Of a DNA stretch of 64,000 nucleotides, positions 9,243-17,812 are shown piece by piece. The notes under the pieces were generated by a model. It worked only from the letters and a program-made list of their open reading frames with translations, did no database searches and was not told where the DNA came from. The position numbers and the translations under genes were made by a program. Within the stretch, counting starts at the first letter, position 1. Each line of letters opens with the position of its first letter. The DNA lies in NCBI GenBank assembly GCA_047404195.1, contig JBDOIU010000012.1:62001-126000 (forward strand), in the 5' to 3' direction. The stretch is from JAJRRL01 sp047404195. GTDB taxonomy: Bacteria; Pseudomonadota; Gammaproteobacteria; JAJRRL01.

Positions 9243-11624
9243 TTGGACCCATTGCATACAGTGTTGCAATCATATCCAGCCATCATTTACTGGCTAGACA
9301 AGCACCTACGTATCCAGGGATGTAATAAAGCTTTTATGCGGCATTTTGATATGCGCTCAGCTGATGAGGCGTATGACATTTGTCTGCGTTCTTTGCATTC
9401 TGCTGGGCACCCACACGCTGAATCATGGTATCAGAATAATTTGCAAGCCATGAATGTACAGCAGCCTGTTTCTCATGTTCAGGAATTATATAAAATTGAT
9501 GGGCAATCACAGCATTACGAGTCGGTGAAGTTATTGGTGTTGTCTGATCAGAAAGTCACTGGTTTGGTGAGTATTACTCGCTTACATGTACCAAGTGAGC
9601 ATCAATTAATGCCAGTGAGCAAGCGTGATCATATTTTGCAGCAACTGCTACACACTATGTCAGCCAGTTTTACGTGGCATGATGCTCAAGGTGCTATGCA
9701 AGATTGTAATCAGCATCATGCGAAACGTTTAGGGCATATGTCACCCAAATCGCTACATGGTAAGCATTTTGCAGAGTATTTGCCTGCAGATGAAACGCAG
9801 TTGCTGCAAGATATCTTTGAAAAAATTGACAAGCATGGTAAGCCTGTGCACAGTGTCACAAGCAGTGCAGAGCAGCCGCATTATCACATTCATAGTCCTG
9901 TGCACACTGATGATCAGTCATTAATTGGCGTGGCCAGCTTAAGTATGCCATTACCAGAAGCAGCGTCAGATTTGGTGCAGCTTAAAGAAAAAAATCGGCT
10001 TATTGATCAAGAGTCTCAGCGAAAAACAATGTTGATTCAGAACATCAGTAATCATTTACGTGCGCCGCTCATGGGGCTATCTGGCATGATGGGTGAGTTA
10101 TCTTGTTTGGTGAATGATTGTCAGGCAATGTTGCAATCCATGGCTGATGAGGAAAGTATTCTGCGTAAATATCAGCAAGTCAGTCAGCAGCATGAGCGAT
10201 TGAGTGCTTGCAGTCAGATTGCAACCAGTGCAGTTGATGGTTTGATGTTGAGCTTTGATAGTTTACGAGAAGTCATGCAGTTCTCCTCCAATCAGAGGCA
10301 GGTTGATGTGGAGGATTTCTCATTGCATAGATTGCTTCATAGTGTCGAGCGAATGTTGGCGCCATTGGCATCAAAAAATACCGTGGAGGTCTTGCTTGAT
10401 GTTGATTCGAGTGTGCCGGAATATGTTATTTCAGATCCAGTAGCGTGTTTTAATATTGTCAGGCACTTGCTACATAATGCAATTAAGTTTTCATTGAATG
10501 CCGTTGTAAAAATTAAGATTTCACTGTCTATGCGTGGCCAGGATCATGTGTTGTCAATGGCATTCGTAGACAATGGTTCAGGTGTTGCACCTGATAAAAA
10601 AGAAGAGCTTTTCACATTATTCACGGGTCTTTCAGATGCAACAGATGTTGCTGATTTTGATGGTCGTGGTACGGGGCTGTATGTTGTCAAACATTATGTG
10701 GAGTCATTGGCTGGTGCGGTGTCGTTTGATAGTCGCGACAGTGCGGGTTCTACATTTATAGTCACATTACCTATACAGCTAGGGCAGCAAAGTGATTATT
10801 GTTTCCAGCGGCTTGTCAATCGACATGCTGTCGTTGCGGTAGAGCCGCTATATCATGACAAATCTATGTCTGTTGAGAATCCAGATCCACGCGCTACGCG
10901 TGTGTTGCTGGTAGAGGACCACCCATCCTCCGCTATGGCAGCCAGCTTGGCTTTAAAGCGCTTGGGGTGCGCGGTCCAGCATGCGCGCACAGGTAAGGAG
11001 GCAGTATCAGCGGTTGCTAAGCTCAAATTTAATGTCATTTTTTGTGACTTTGGTTTGCCTGATGTGAAGGGGCCAAACTTAGTGAAGCAATTGCGCGCCA
11101 TGGTGGGTTCAGATTTGCCTATTATTGCGTTAACAGGTCAGTCACAATTGCGTCATCGCAATACTGCTGTGAATGCTTGGTTGCAAAAACCAGCGCTTGG
11201 TCAACAGTTTGAGGAAATGCTACAGAAGCATGTCCGATTTCACTCGATTAAAAAAACATCAGAAGATACAATAATGGAAATAGATATTATCGATTGGGAT
11301 CAGTGTGTTGCTAAGTGCGGTGGTGCTCAAGATTCTGCACTACAGTTGCTGAGTATTTGTGTCAGTGATTTAGTAAATTCGAAAACGGTGTTGCTTAATG
11401 CGGTGCAGGACAAGCAAGAAAAAGCACTGATGAGTGAGGTGCATCGATTGGCCGGAGGTGTGTGTTACCTCAGGTTGCCGCGTTTAGAGGCAGCACTGCA
11501 TGTCTTGCAGAATTTGAATATATTGCAGCACGGTTGGGATGAGTGTGTTGTTTATCATGATGCTGTGCAGGATGCGATTGATGAGGTTATTCGTTTATTC
11601 GAGCAAAAGTTTAAGCGGTCGTAA
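9243..11624 (+). CDS. Hybrid sensor histidine kinase with PAS, receiver and HPt domains
   Basis: This is a phosphorelay kinase of the ArcB/BarA general type, about 793 residues. In order it has one or two PAS-like sensor regions, a HisKA domain with the phospho-accepting His in NISNHLRAPL (codon at 10053), an HATPase with HNAIKFS, DNGSGV and GRGTGLYVV boxes, a receiver with acceptor Asp in FCDFGLPD (codon at 11046), and a C-terminal HPt with EVHRLAGG (His codon at 11442). I favour the TTG at 9243 because GGGGGA lies six bases upstream; a GTG at 9138 in the same frame would add 35 residues including a hydrophobic stretch. No response regulator with an output domain is nearby, so its target is unknown. 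Confidence 0.9.
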   Translation: MDPLHTVLQSYPAIIYWLDKHLRIQGCNKAFMRHFDMRSADEAYDICLRSLHSAGHPHAESWYQNNLQAMNVQQPVSHVQELYKIDGQSQHYESVKLLVLSDQKVTGLVSITRLHVPSEHQLMPVSKRDHILQQLLHTMSASFTWHDAQGAMQDCNQHHAKRLGHMSPKSLHGKHFAEYLPADETQLLQDIFEKIDKHGKPVHSVTSSAEQPHYHIHSPVHTDDQSLIGVASLSMPLPEAASDLVQLKEKNRLIDQESQRKTMLIQNISNHLRAPLMGLSGMMGELSCLVNDCQAMLQSMADEESILRKYQQVSQQHERLSACSQIATSAVDGLMLSFDSLREVMQFSSNQRQVDVEDFSLHRLLHSVERMLAPLASKNTVEVLLDVDSSVPEYVISDPVACFNIVRHLLHNAIKFSLNAVVKIKISLSMRGQDHVLSMAFVDNGSGVAPDKKEELFTLFTGLSDATDVADFDGRGTGLYVVKHYVESLAGAVSFDSRDSAGSTFIVTLPIQLGQQSDYCFQRLVNRHAVVAVEPLYHDKSMSVENPDPRATRVLLVEDHPSSAMAASLALKRLGCAVQHARTGKEAVSAVAKLKFNVIFCDFGLPDVKGPNLVKQLRAMVGSDLPIIALTGQSQLRHRNTAVNAWLQKPALGQQFEEMLQKHVRFHSIKKTSEDTIMEIDIIDWDQCVAKCGGAQDSALQLLSICVSDLVNSKTVLLNAVQDKQEKALMSEVHRLAGGVCYLRLPRLEAALHVLQNLNILQHGWDECVVYHDAVQDAIDEVIRLFEQKFKRS

Positions 11625-12084
11625 CATTTGTATCCAGTGGCTGAAAGTCCAATTGCCGCCAAGCTTCATAGGCAATGATTCCCACCGAGTTGGCTAAATT
11701 GAGGCTGCGGCTGTGGGCTTGCATTGGAATGCGCGCGCCTATGCAGGTGCCACGAATTGTTGCCGGCAAGCCACGTGACTCTGGTCCAAACAGTAGGCAG
11801 TCGCCATGCTGGTAATCTATTTTGCTATAGCATTCAGATGCTTTTGTTGTTGCGGCTATGAGGCGCGCATCGGGTAGGGCTTGCTGCAAAGCGTCAAAGT
11901 TGTCATGCAGCTGTACTCGTGCCCACTCATGATAGTCCAAACCAGCACGTCTACATTGCTTGTCATTCAGTTCAAAAGCCATTGGCTGTATGATATGCAG
12001 CATCGCACCCATATTCGCTGCCAAGCGAATAATATTGCCCGTATTGGGCGGGATTTCAGGTTCGTAAAGTGCAATATGTATCAT
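11611..12084 (-). CDS. trmL: tRNA (cytidine/uridine-34 2'-O)-methyltransferase
   Basis: This SPOUT-family enzyme methylates the wobble ribose of tRNA-Leu isoacceptors using S-adenosylmethionine. The 157-residue product has the family pattern HIALYEPEIPPNTGNIIRLA at the N-terminus and the knot motifs FGPESRGLP and IPMQAHSRSLNLANSVGI near the C-terminus. The ATG at 12084 gives the usual family start. Its 3' end overlaps the convergent histidine kinase gene by 14 bases. Confidence 0.95.
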   Translation of the reverse strand: MIHIALYEPEIPPNTGNIIRLAANMGAMLHIIQPMAFELNDKQCRRAGLDYHEWARVQLHDNFDALQQALPDARLIAATTKASECYSKIDYQHGDCLLFGPESRGLPATIRGTCIGARIPMQAHSRSLNLANSVGIIAYEAWRQLDFQPLDTNVTTA

Positions 12085-12181
12085 ACTAGGATAGTACAAT
12101 GTAACTGTCTAACCTACAAGGTATTGGTATTGAAAAATGCGTTAACTAACAGGCCAATGACACCACTCAGTTTATTGGGGG

Positions 12182-12934
12182 TCAATCTTCACCATGCTCA
12201 TCATCGCTGGCATCGAGCGGTTTGATGTCAGCAGGCTCTTGTTCAACCCCTGGCTTCGTGTCTGTTTCATTGCTGGCAATATCAGCAATACGTGACTGCA
12301 GATAGGCATTGCGCATTGCGACATATGGATCAATGGCGTCATCGATGATTGAGTTCATTGGCATCACGCGGCTGCGTAGATCAGCAAAGCGTGTTGCAGT
12401 GTAGGCACGCCATGTGCTTTCAGATTTGGCATACGACATGGGGTCTAATGCATAGTCACCAATACGGCCGAAGGCGTCACGCATTGTTGATGGGCCAAAC
12501 AATGGAATAATGAAGTAAGGAGAATGCTTGTTCTTTGAATAGTAAGCAAGTGTACGACCTGTGTCATTTTCATGCTTTGGAATGCCTAAACTGGTTGCGA
12601 CATCAAATAAACCACCCATTCCGATTGTACTGTTAGTGATAAATCGCAATCCATCAAGTAGTGCATAGCGAAATTTTCCCTGAATTAAGTCATTTGGAAA
12701 AGCACGGATCATATGGATGTTGTCATAAGCATTGCTGATACAGTGTCGGAGTGAGTGTGGTAGCGTGTGATCATAGACCTGTGTGACTGGGCGCGCAATG
12801 ATGTGATCGACACCTTGGTTGAATGCAAAGGTGACTCGGTTCACAGATTCATAGGGATCTGCCTTCGAGGTCGGTGTTCGGTGGCAACCACAAAGCGTTA
12901 ATGCCAGAGTCGAATAAAATAATGTTTTTTTCAT
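12182..12934 (-). CDS. mlaA: Outer-membrane lipoprotein MlaA (VacJ family)
   Basis: MlaA removes mislocalised phospholipid from the outer leaflet and passes it to the Mla pathway. The 250-residue product has a lipoprotein signal ending LCGC, followed by the family motif DPYESVNRVTFAFNQGVD, then FITNSTIGMGGLFDVA and PYFIIPLFGPSTMRDA, all diagnostic of VacJ proteins. Start chosen at 12934, behind GAGG, rather than 12 codons upstream. The other mla genes are not in the window, which is usual because mlaA is often unlinked. Confidence 0.95.
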   Translation of the reverse strand: MKKTLFYSTLALTLCGCHRTPTSKADPYESVNRVTFAFNQGVDHIIARPVTQVYDHTLPHSLRHCISNAYDNIHMIRAFPNDLIQGKFRYALLDGLRFITNSTIGMGGLFDVATSLGIPKHENDTGRTLAYYSKNKHSPYFIIPLFGPSTMRDAFGRIGDYALDPMSYAKSESTWRAYTATRFADLRSRVMPMNSIIDDAIDPYVAMRNAYLQSRIADIASNETDTKPGVEQEPADIKPLDASDDEHGED

Positions 12935-13055
12935 GCGTCCATGCCTCGTCAGTCGAAAGGTTGTGCACACTCCGCTGTGCAGTAGTATTAATCTAACGTA
13001 TTTTAGAGGGCAGGCATAGCTTTTTTTTATGACGGATTGCTCTGCAGGTGATTGC

Positions 13056-14474
13056 TTACAAATGCTTAGGAAATAATGACACTAATCGATCTGGCTGTTT
13101 GTGTCTTAAGTACAATCCTAGTCCAAGCCCTAGGCCAGAATAGTGGCACATAATGTATCCACTGTCCTCACAGCATGTCTGTTGCTGGACGGTGAGTGTG
13201 ATGTTCTGGCGTTGGCAATATTGATCACGTTGCTCAGCGGTCAATTCAATGACATTACGTGTTGCTTGCGGTGCCAGCATCATTGCCAAGGGAGTGGTGA
13301 TTTTGGGGTGTAAGGTATTGGTTTTGAGTGCAAATAGACCATTGCTGTCTGTATTGATTGCCTGTGGAATGGCACATTCCCGGTTGAAAATAAACACCCC
13401 TCGATTGGGGTTTGTGTGCAATTGATGTTGATCGAGGATGGACTGGTCAAAACCAAATCGTTCTAGCGCTGTTAATAATACTGTGGGGAATGTGGTATCA
13501 CGCCATGTCTTCGCATCATGGTTATTGTTAAGTCGCCCGGCTTTCTTTTCAATAACGGCAATAAAAAAGCCACCTGTATCATTTGTTTGTGGCCACAAAC
13601 GCATGCAGTGTCGCAGGGAGTCATCATATTTTTCATCATGCCATTGTGTGAGGCCTGGTGAATGGTTGAGGCCAGGGAGATTGGCAGGAACCAGCTCACA
13701 GTCATCCTGCATGTGTTCTAAAACAGCATTGATGACCGCTTCATTTTCTTCAGGTGCAAATGTGCAGGTGCTGTAAACGATGCGTCCACCAGGGCGTGTG
13801 ACTTGAATAGCTTTCGTCAGTAATTCTTGTTGTATGTTAGCCAGCGCTTGTCGTGCATGTTTGGCTTGCGCTTGTCCATGGTAAGCGCCTTTGCGCAGCA
13901 TTCCCTCGCATGAGCAAGGTGCATCGATAAGTACTTTATCAAAAAAGCCATCCGGTGCCGGTATTGATCGCCCATCATACAGTGTGCTGGCAATATTCGT
14001 GATGCCTAGGCGTTTGACCATGTGCCCCAGTGCGCGCAGTCGCTGTGATTTTAAGTCATTCGCAGTGATGCTGCCTTTATTTTGCATCATGACTGCCATT
14101 TGCACACTTTTGCCACCAGGCGCGGCACACATGTCTAAGACACGCTCGCCAGGTTGGGGGTCAAGAAGTGTGGCGGGAATCAGCGATACGGCTTCTTGTG
14201 TTTGTAGCAGACCAATATTGTAAGGCCAGCTGTGCCCAACATGATGTTGTGTGCTGTTGATTTGTAAACCATGCTCATGCCAAGGCAGAGGTTCGCTATT
14301 GATTCCAGCTTCCTGTAATGCAGACTGACAGGCCTCACGCGTGGTTTTGAGTGTATTGACGTGCACGGCACAGGGTAACGCCGTTGTTGCATAGCGTTTG
14401 AATAGATGCAGGTCTGGCATGATGTGTTGATAACGTTGCCAGAGGAAGTCAATTGCGGTTGTTTGGGGGTCCAT
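13056..14474 (-). CDS. rsmF: 16S rRNA (cytosine-C5)-methyltransferase, RsmF-like
   Basis: The product belongs to the NOL1/NOP2/Sun m5C methyltransferases and has the RsmF (YebU) layout, 472 residues. The AdoMet site is VLDMCAAPGGKSVQMA, and the two catalytic cysteines are in DAPCSCEGML and YSTCTFAPEENE. The C-terminal region ends in a PUA-like part rich in GLGLGLYL. The ATG at 14474 follows GAGG; the frame stays open for 50 further codons upstream without a better start. Target assignment to C1407 of 16S rRNA is by family inference only. Confidence 0.85.
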   Translation of the reverse strand: MDPQTTAIDFLWQRYQHIMPDLHLFKRYATTALPCAVHVNTLKTTREACQSALQEAGINSEPLPWHEHGLQINSTQHHVGHSWPYNIGLLQTQEAVSLIPATLLDPQPGERVLDMCAAPGGKSVQMAVMMQNKGSITANDLKSQRLRALGHMVKRLGITNIASTLYDGRSIPAPDGFFDKVLIDAPCSCEGMLRKGAYHGQAQAKHARQALANIQQELLTKAIQVTRPGGRIVYSTCTFAPEENEAVINAVLEHMQDDCELVPANLPGLNHSPGLTQWHDEKYDDSLRHCMRLWPQTNDTGGFFIAVIEKKAGRLNNNHDAKTWRDTTFPTVLLTALERFGFDQSILDQHQLHTNPNRGVFIFNRECAIPQAINTDSNGLFALKTNTLHPKITTPLAMMLAPQATRNVIELTAEQRDQYCQRQNITLTVQQQTCCEDSGYIMCHYSGLGLGLGLYLRHKQPDRLVSLFPKHL

Positions 14475-14519
14475 GCTTGCCTCATGTGTATTCTTGGCGC
14501 AGTCTAGCGTATTTGCCTT

Positions 14520-14546
14520 AAAAAAGACAGCTCCGCTGCCTTTTTT
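14520..14546. terminator. Symmetric hairpin with A and T arms between rsmF and accA
   Basis: AAAAAAG, one mismatched base, CAGC, a three-base loop, GCTG, one mismatched base and CTTTTTT form a stem that looks like an intrinsic terminator on either strand. It is oddly placed between two divergent genes, 46 bases upstream of the rsmF start and 168 bases upstream of accA. Confidence 0.5.
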
Positions 14547-14714
14547 GCTCAATATGGTGTCATTTTCTTTGCGTTGTGTTGGCTTTACTTGCTCTGAGCG
14601 CACAAAAGTGTTACAAAATGGCAATGAAATACCCCGCCAAGTTGTGCAAAATGCACGCAGATAATGCTAGCCTGCGGGTTATGGACCACAAATGATTTCT
14701 GTTGGAGAACTCAC

Positions 14715-15665
14715 ATGAATCTTGATTATTTGGATTTTGAGCAACCCATCGGTGTGCTGCATCAAAAAATAGAAGAGCTGCGTCGTATCGGTTGTGCTGA
14801 CGGCTTGAATATCAGTGAAGAAATTATGCGCCTTGAGGCAAAGCAGAAAGACTTAACAAAAAGTATTTTTGCTAAGCTATCAGCGCAACAGATTGTGCAA
14901 TTGGCACGTCACCCTTTGCGACCACATACGCATGATTATATCAATGACATCATCACCGATTTTCATGAGCTTCACGGTGATCGTCATCATTCAAAGGCAT
15001 CTGCAATTGTCGGTGGACTTGGTCGACTCAATGGTCAACCAGTCATGGTTATTGGTCATGAAAAAGGGCGTTCAACATCTGAGAAGTTATCGCGTAACTT
15101 TGGTATGGCAAACCCAGAGGGCTTTCGTCGTGCATTGCGTTTGATGAAGTTGGCTGAACGTTTTGGCATCCCTGTACTCACATTCATTGATACACCTGGC
15201 GCTTATCCTGGTATCGGTGCTGAAGAGCGCAATCAGAGTGAAGCCATTGCGCGGAACTTATTTGAAATGTCTGCATTGAAGGTACCCATCATTTGTACCG
15301 TGATTGGTGAAGGTTGCTCTGGTGGTGCTTTAGCTATCGGTGTGGGTGATCGCACTTTGATGCTGCAATATGCTTACTATTCTGTTATTTCACCAGAAGG
15401 GTGTGCCACTATTCTGTGGAAATCAGCTGAAAAGGCAGGTATTGCTGCAGAGGCCCTGAACTTGACAGCAGGGCGTTTGCTTGAGCTGGGCTTGATTGAT
15501 GAGGTATTGCCAGAGCCTTTGGGTGGTGCACATCGCAATAGTATGCAAATGTCTTTGACAATCAAGGAAGCCTTGTCAAAATCACTACAAGCGCTCAACC
15601 AAATGGATCCACAATCTTTATGTGATGCGCGTTATGCACGATGGCGTGCAATTGCCAGTGATTAA
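14715..15665 (+). CDS. accA: Acetyl-CoA carboxylase carboxyltransferase subunit alpha
   Basis: AccA with AccD transfers carboxyl from carboxybiotin to acetyl-CoA, the committed step of fatty acid synthesis. The 316-residue product begins MNLDYLDFEQPIGVLHQKIEEL and carries VMVIGHEKGRSTSEKL, NFGMANPEGFRRALRLM and the oxyanion-hole segment GEGCSGGALAIGVGD typical of the family. The ATG at 14715 follows TTGGAG. Its stop overlaps the tilS start by one base, so the two are translationally coupled. Confidence 0.98.
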   Translation: MNLDYLDFEQPIGVLHQKIEELRRIGCADGLNISEEIMRLEAKQKDLTKSIFAKLSAQQIVQLARHPLRPHTHDYINDIITDFHELHGDRHHSKASAIVGGLGRLNGQPVMVIGHEKGRSTSEKLSRNFGMANPEGFRRALRLMKLAERFGIPVLTFIDTPGAYPGIGAEERNQSEAIARNLFEMSALKVPIICTVIGEGCSGGALAIGVGDRTLMLQYAYYSVISPEGCATILWKSAEKAGIAAEALNLTAGRLLELGLIDEVLPEPLGGAHRNSMQMSLTIKEALSKSLQALNQMDPQSLCDARYARWRAIASD

Positions 15666-16987
15666 TGGTTGACGCTTCTGTAGAGCAAGTCATTCATGCG
15701 GCACTCTACCCATATCGCAATCAGCCATGGTTGCTTGCGTTCAGTGGTGGTCTGGACTCCAGTGTGTTGTTACACGTTTTGAGTGCTCAGTTTCCTGAGT
15801 CAATGCAAAATTGTACGCTTTTGTATATTGATCATGCAGCGGCTTACGCGCATGATTGGGTTGAGCGTAATCGTGCTCAGGCTGAAGCATATGGTGTCTC
15901 TTTTTTGAGTGAATCTATCGCCGAAAAATGTCCAGTGGGTGCGAGTCTAGAGGCTTTTTGGCGTGAGCAACGTTATGCAATTTTACACCGCGTTCAGCAG
16001 TTGCAGTCTGCGGTCCTATTGACAGCACAGCATGCCAGTGATCAAGTTGAGACAGTGTTGTTGCAATTATTTCGAGGTGCAGGTATTGCTGGGTTATCAG
16101 CTATGCCAGCGCAATGTAACACAGCGGCGGGTATTCATTTGCGGCCGATGCTCAGTTTATCGCGACAGCAGTTGCTTGTGTATGCACAGCAGCATCACAT
16201 TACATATATTGAAGATCCCAGTAATACCAACCAACGATTTGCACGTAACTATTTGCGTCATACTGTCATGCCCTTGATTGAGAATCGTTGGCCACAGGTG
16301 CATAAATCGGTATTACGTTCAGCGCAGCATTGTGCAGCTGCCAAGGAGCAGCTTAATCGCATGTCACAACAATCATTGGCCAATGTGATGCATGCTGAAC
16401 GTCAGACCATTTTGACGCAGCGTTTATTGACTTATTCGCATGCTGAGCAAGCATGCATAATGCGCGCATGGTTAAAGCTGCGTGGTGTGATACAGCACCC
16501 AACAAAAGCACAACTGGATAATTTACTGTCGCAGTGCTATGCAGCAGAGGATCGGCAAGTGCTTTGTGCCTTTGCGCAGTGGGAGGTGCGTCGCTATCAG
16601 CACGAGTTATACTGTTTGCCACAACAGCGTCTACAGCCTTTATGTCATGTTGATTGGGATTTAACGCAACAGATTCATTTGCCTGGATGTGGTATACTCA
16701 CAGCAGACCATTGTCAATCGGCTGGTCTCAAGCTTGCGGGGCAGCATTTACAAGTACGAGCAAGGCAAGGTGGTGAGCGTATTCGTCTATATGGGCAGGC
16801 GCATCACCGTGATTTAAAAAGTTTGTATCAAGAATGGAAAATACCACCTTGGCAGCGTGCTGCCATTCCATTATTGTATGAAGAAGATGAACTGGTTGCT
16901 ATTGCTGGGTATGGGTATGCAGCTAGTCAACGAGTTAATGTGGGTGAGTGGGGTTGGAACATTCACTGGCAACAAGATTTCAAATAA
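15665..16987 (+). CDS. tilS: tRNA(Ile)-lysidine synthase
   Basis: TilS adds lysine to C34 of the tRNA-Ile that reads AUA codons, using ATP. The 440-residue product has the PP-loop FSGGLDSSVLLHVL at about residues 24-37, the N-type ATPase core to about 215, a central substrate domain and a C-terminal domain with VRARQGGERIRLYGQAHHRDLKSLYQE. The start ATG shares one base with the accA stop. The accA-tilS pairing is common in gammaproteobacteria. Confidence 0.96.
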   Translation: MVDASVEQVIHAALYPYRNQPWLLAFSGGLDSSVLLHVLSAQFPESMQNCTLLYIDHAAAYAHDWVERNRAQAEAYGVSFLSESIAEKCPVGASLEAFWREQRYAILHRVQQLQSAVLLTAQHASDQVETVLLQLFRGAGIAGLSAMPAQCNTAAGIHLRPMLSLSRQQLLVYAQQHHITYIEDPSNTNQRFARNYLRHTVMPLIENRWPQVHKSVLRSAQHCAAAKEQLNRMSQQSLANVMHAERQTILTQRLLTYSHAEQACIMRAWLKLRGVIQHPTKAQLDNLLSQCYAAEDRQVLCAFAQWEVRRYQHELYCLPQQRLQPLCHVDWDLTQQIHLPGCGILTADHCQSAGLKLAGQHLQVRARQGGERIRLYGQAHHRDLKSLYQEWKIPPWQRAAIPLLYEEDELVAIAGYGYAASQRVNVGEWGWNIHWQQDFK

Positions 16988-16996
16988 GGAGTATTT

Positions 16997-17671
16997 ATGG
17001 GACAACTCACACTGGTGCGTCACGGTCAATCTATGTGGAATGCTAACAATAGATTCACGGGTTGGGTGGATGTACCGTTATCTAAAAAGGGTATTGCGGA
17101 AGCGCAGTCTGCTGGTGAAGTGATTGCAGAAGATAAAGTTGATTTAATTCTAATGTCTTCACTGATGCGTGCACAACAGACAGCCATGATTATGATGGCA
17201 GAGCATGCTGATGGTAAAACGCCGATTGTTGTGCATGAGCACGGTAGCATGGCTGATTGGAGCGCCATACATTCGCCAGAGGCATCTGCTGATTCCATTC
17301 CCTGTTACATTGATCAGCGCTTGAATGAGCGTTATTATGGCGACTTGCAAGGACAGAATAAAGACGAGGCAAGGCAGCAATATGGTGCCGATCAGGTGGA
17401 AATTTGGCGTCGTAGTTATGATGAGCGCCCACCCGCCGGTGAGAGTTTGGAGATGACGGCCATTCGTGTATTGCCCTGCTTGGCAGATGTCGTTGTACCT
17501 GCCATGGAAATGGGACGGCATTGTTTGGTGGTTGCGCATGGTAACTCTTTGCGAGCTTTGATCATGGCACTAGAAGAGTTGTCACCTCAAGAGGTGATGG
17601 CACTTGAATTGCCGACAGCGCAGCCTCGATCATATGTGTATCAGGATGGTGTATTTTATCCTTTTGATTGA
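16997..17671 (+). CDS. gpmA: 2,3-bisphosphoglycerate-dependent phosphoglycerate mutase
   Basis: GpmA interconverts 3- and 2-phosphoglycerate in glycolysis. The 224-residue product starts MGQLTLVRHGQSMWNANNRF with the catalytic His in RHG, has LNERYYGDLQGQNKDEA, and the second histidine in VVAHGNSLRALIM. The length is at the short end for the family but all catalytic segments are present. AAGGAG precedes the ATG, nine bases after tilS. Confidence 0.96.
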   Translation: MGQLTLVRHGQSMWNANNRFTGWVDVPLSKKGIAEAQSAGEVIAEDKVDLILMSSLMRAQQTAMIMMAEHADGKTPIVVHEHGSMADWSAIHSPEASADSIPCYIDQRLNERYYGDLQGQNKDEARQQYGADQVEIWRRSYDERPPAGESLEMTAIRVLPCLADVVVPAMEMGRHCLVVAHGNSLRALIMALEELSPQEVMALELPTAQPRSYVYQDGVFYPFD

Positions 17672-17711
17672 TCCTTGGTTTTTGTGTTCAGTAGGCTGTT
17701 CGTGCCAGGGC

Positions 17712-17740
17712 TTTACCAGCAAAAGTTAATGTTGTATACT
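17712..17740 (+). promoter_or_regulatory. Candidate sigma-70 promoter of the leucine-rich protein gene
   Basis: TTTACC at 17712-17717 and TATACT at 17735-17740 are spaced by 17 bases, about 70 bases upstream of the gene start. Both boxes are imperfect matches. Confidence 0.45.
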
Positions 17741-17812
17741 ATTGTGAAAGTGCTGTGTTGTTATTCGATGAGGTAATACACTGTAGACATTAGCGATAAT
17801 CGAGGAGTCCAT

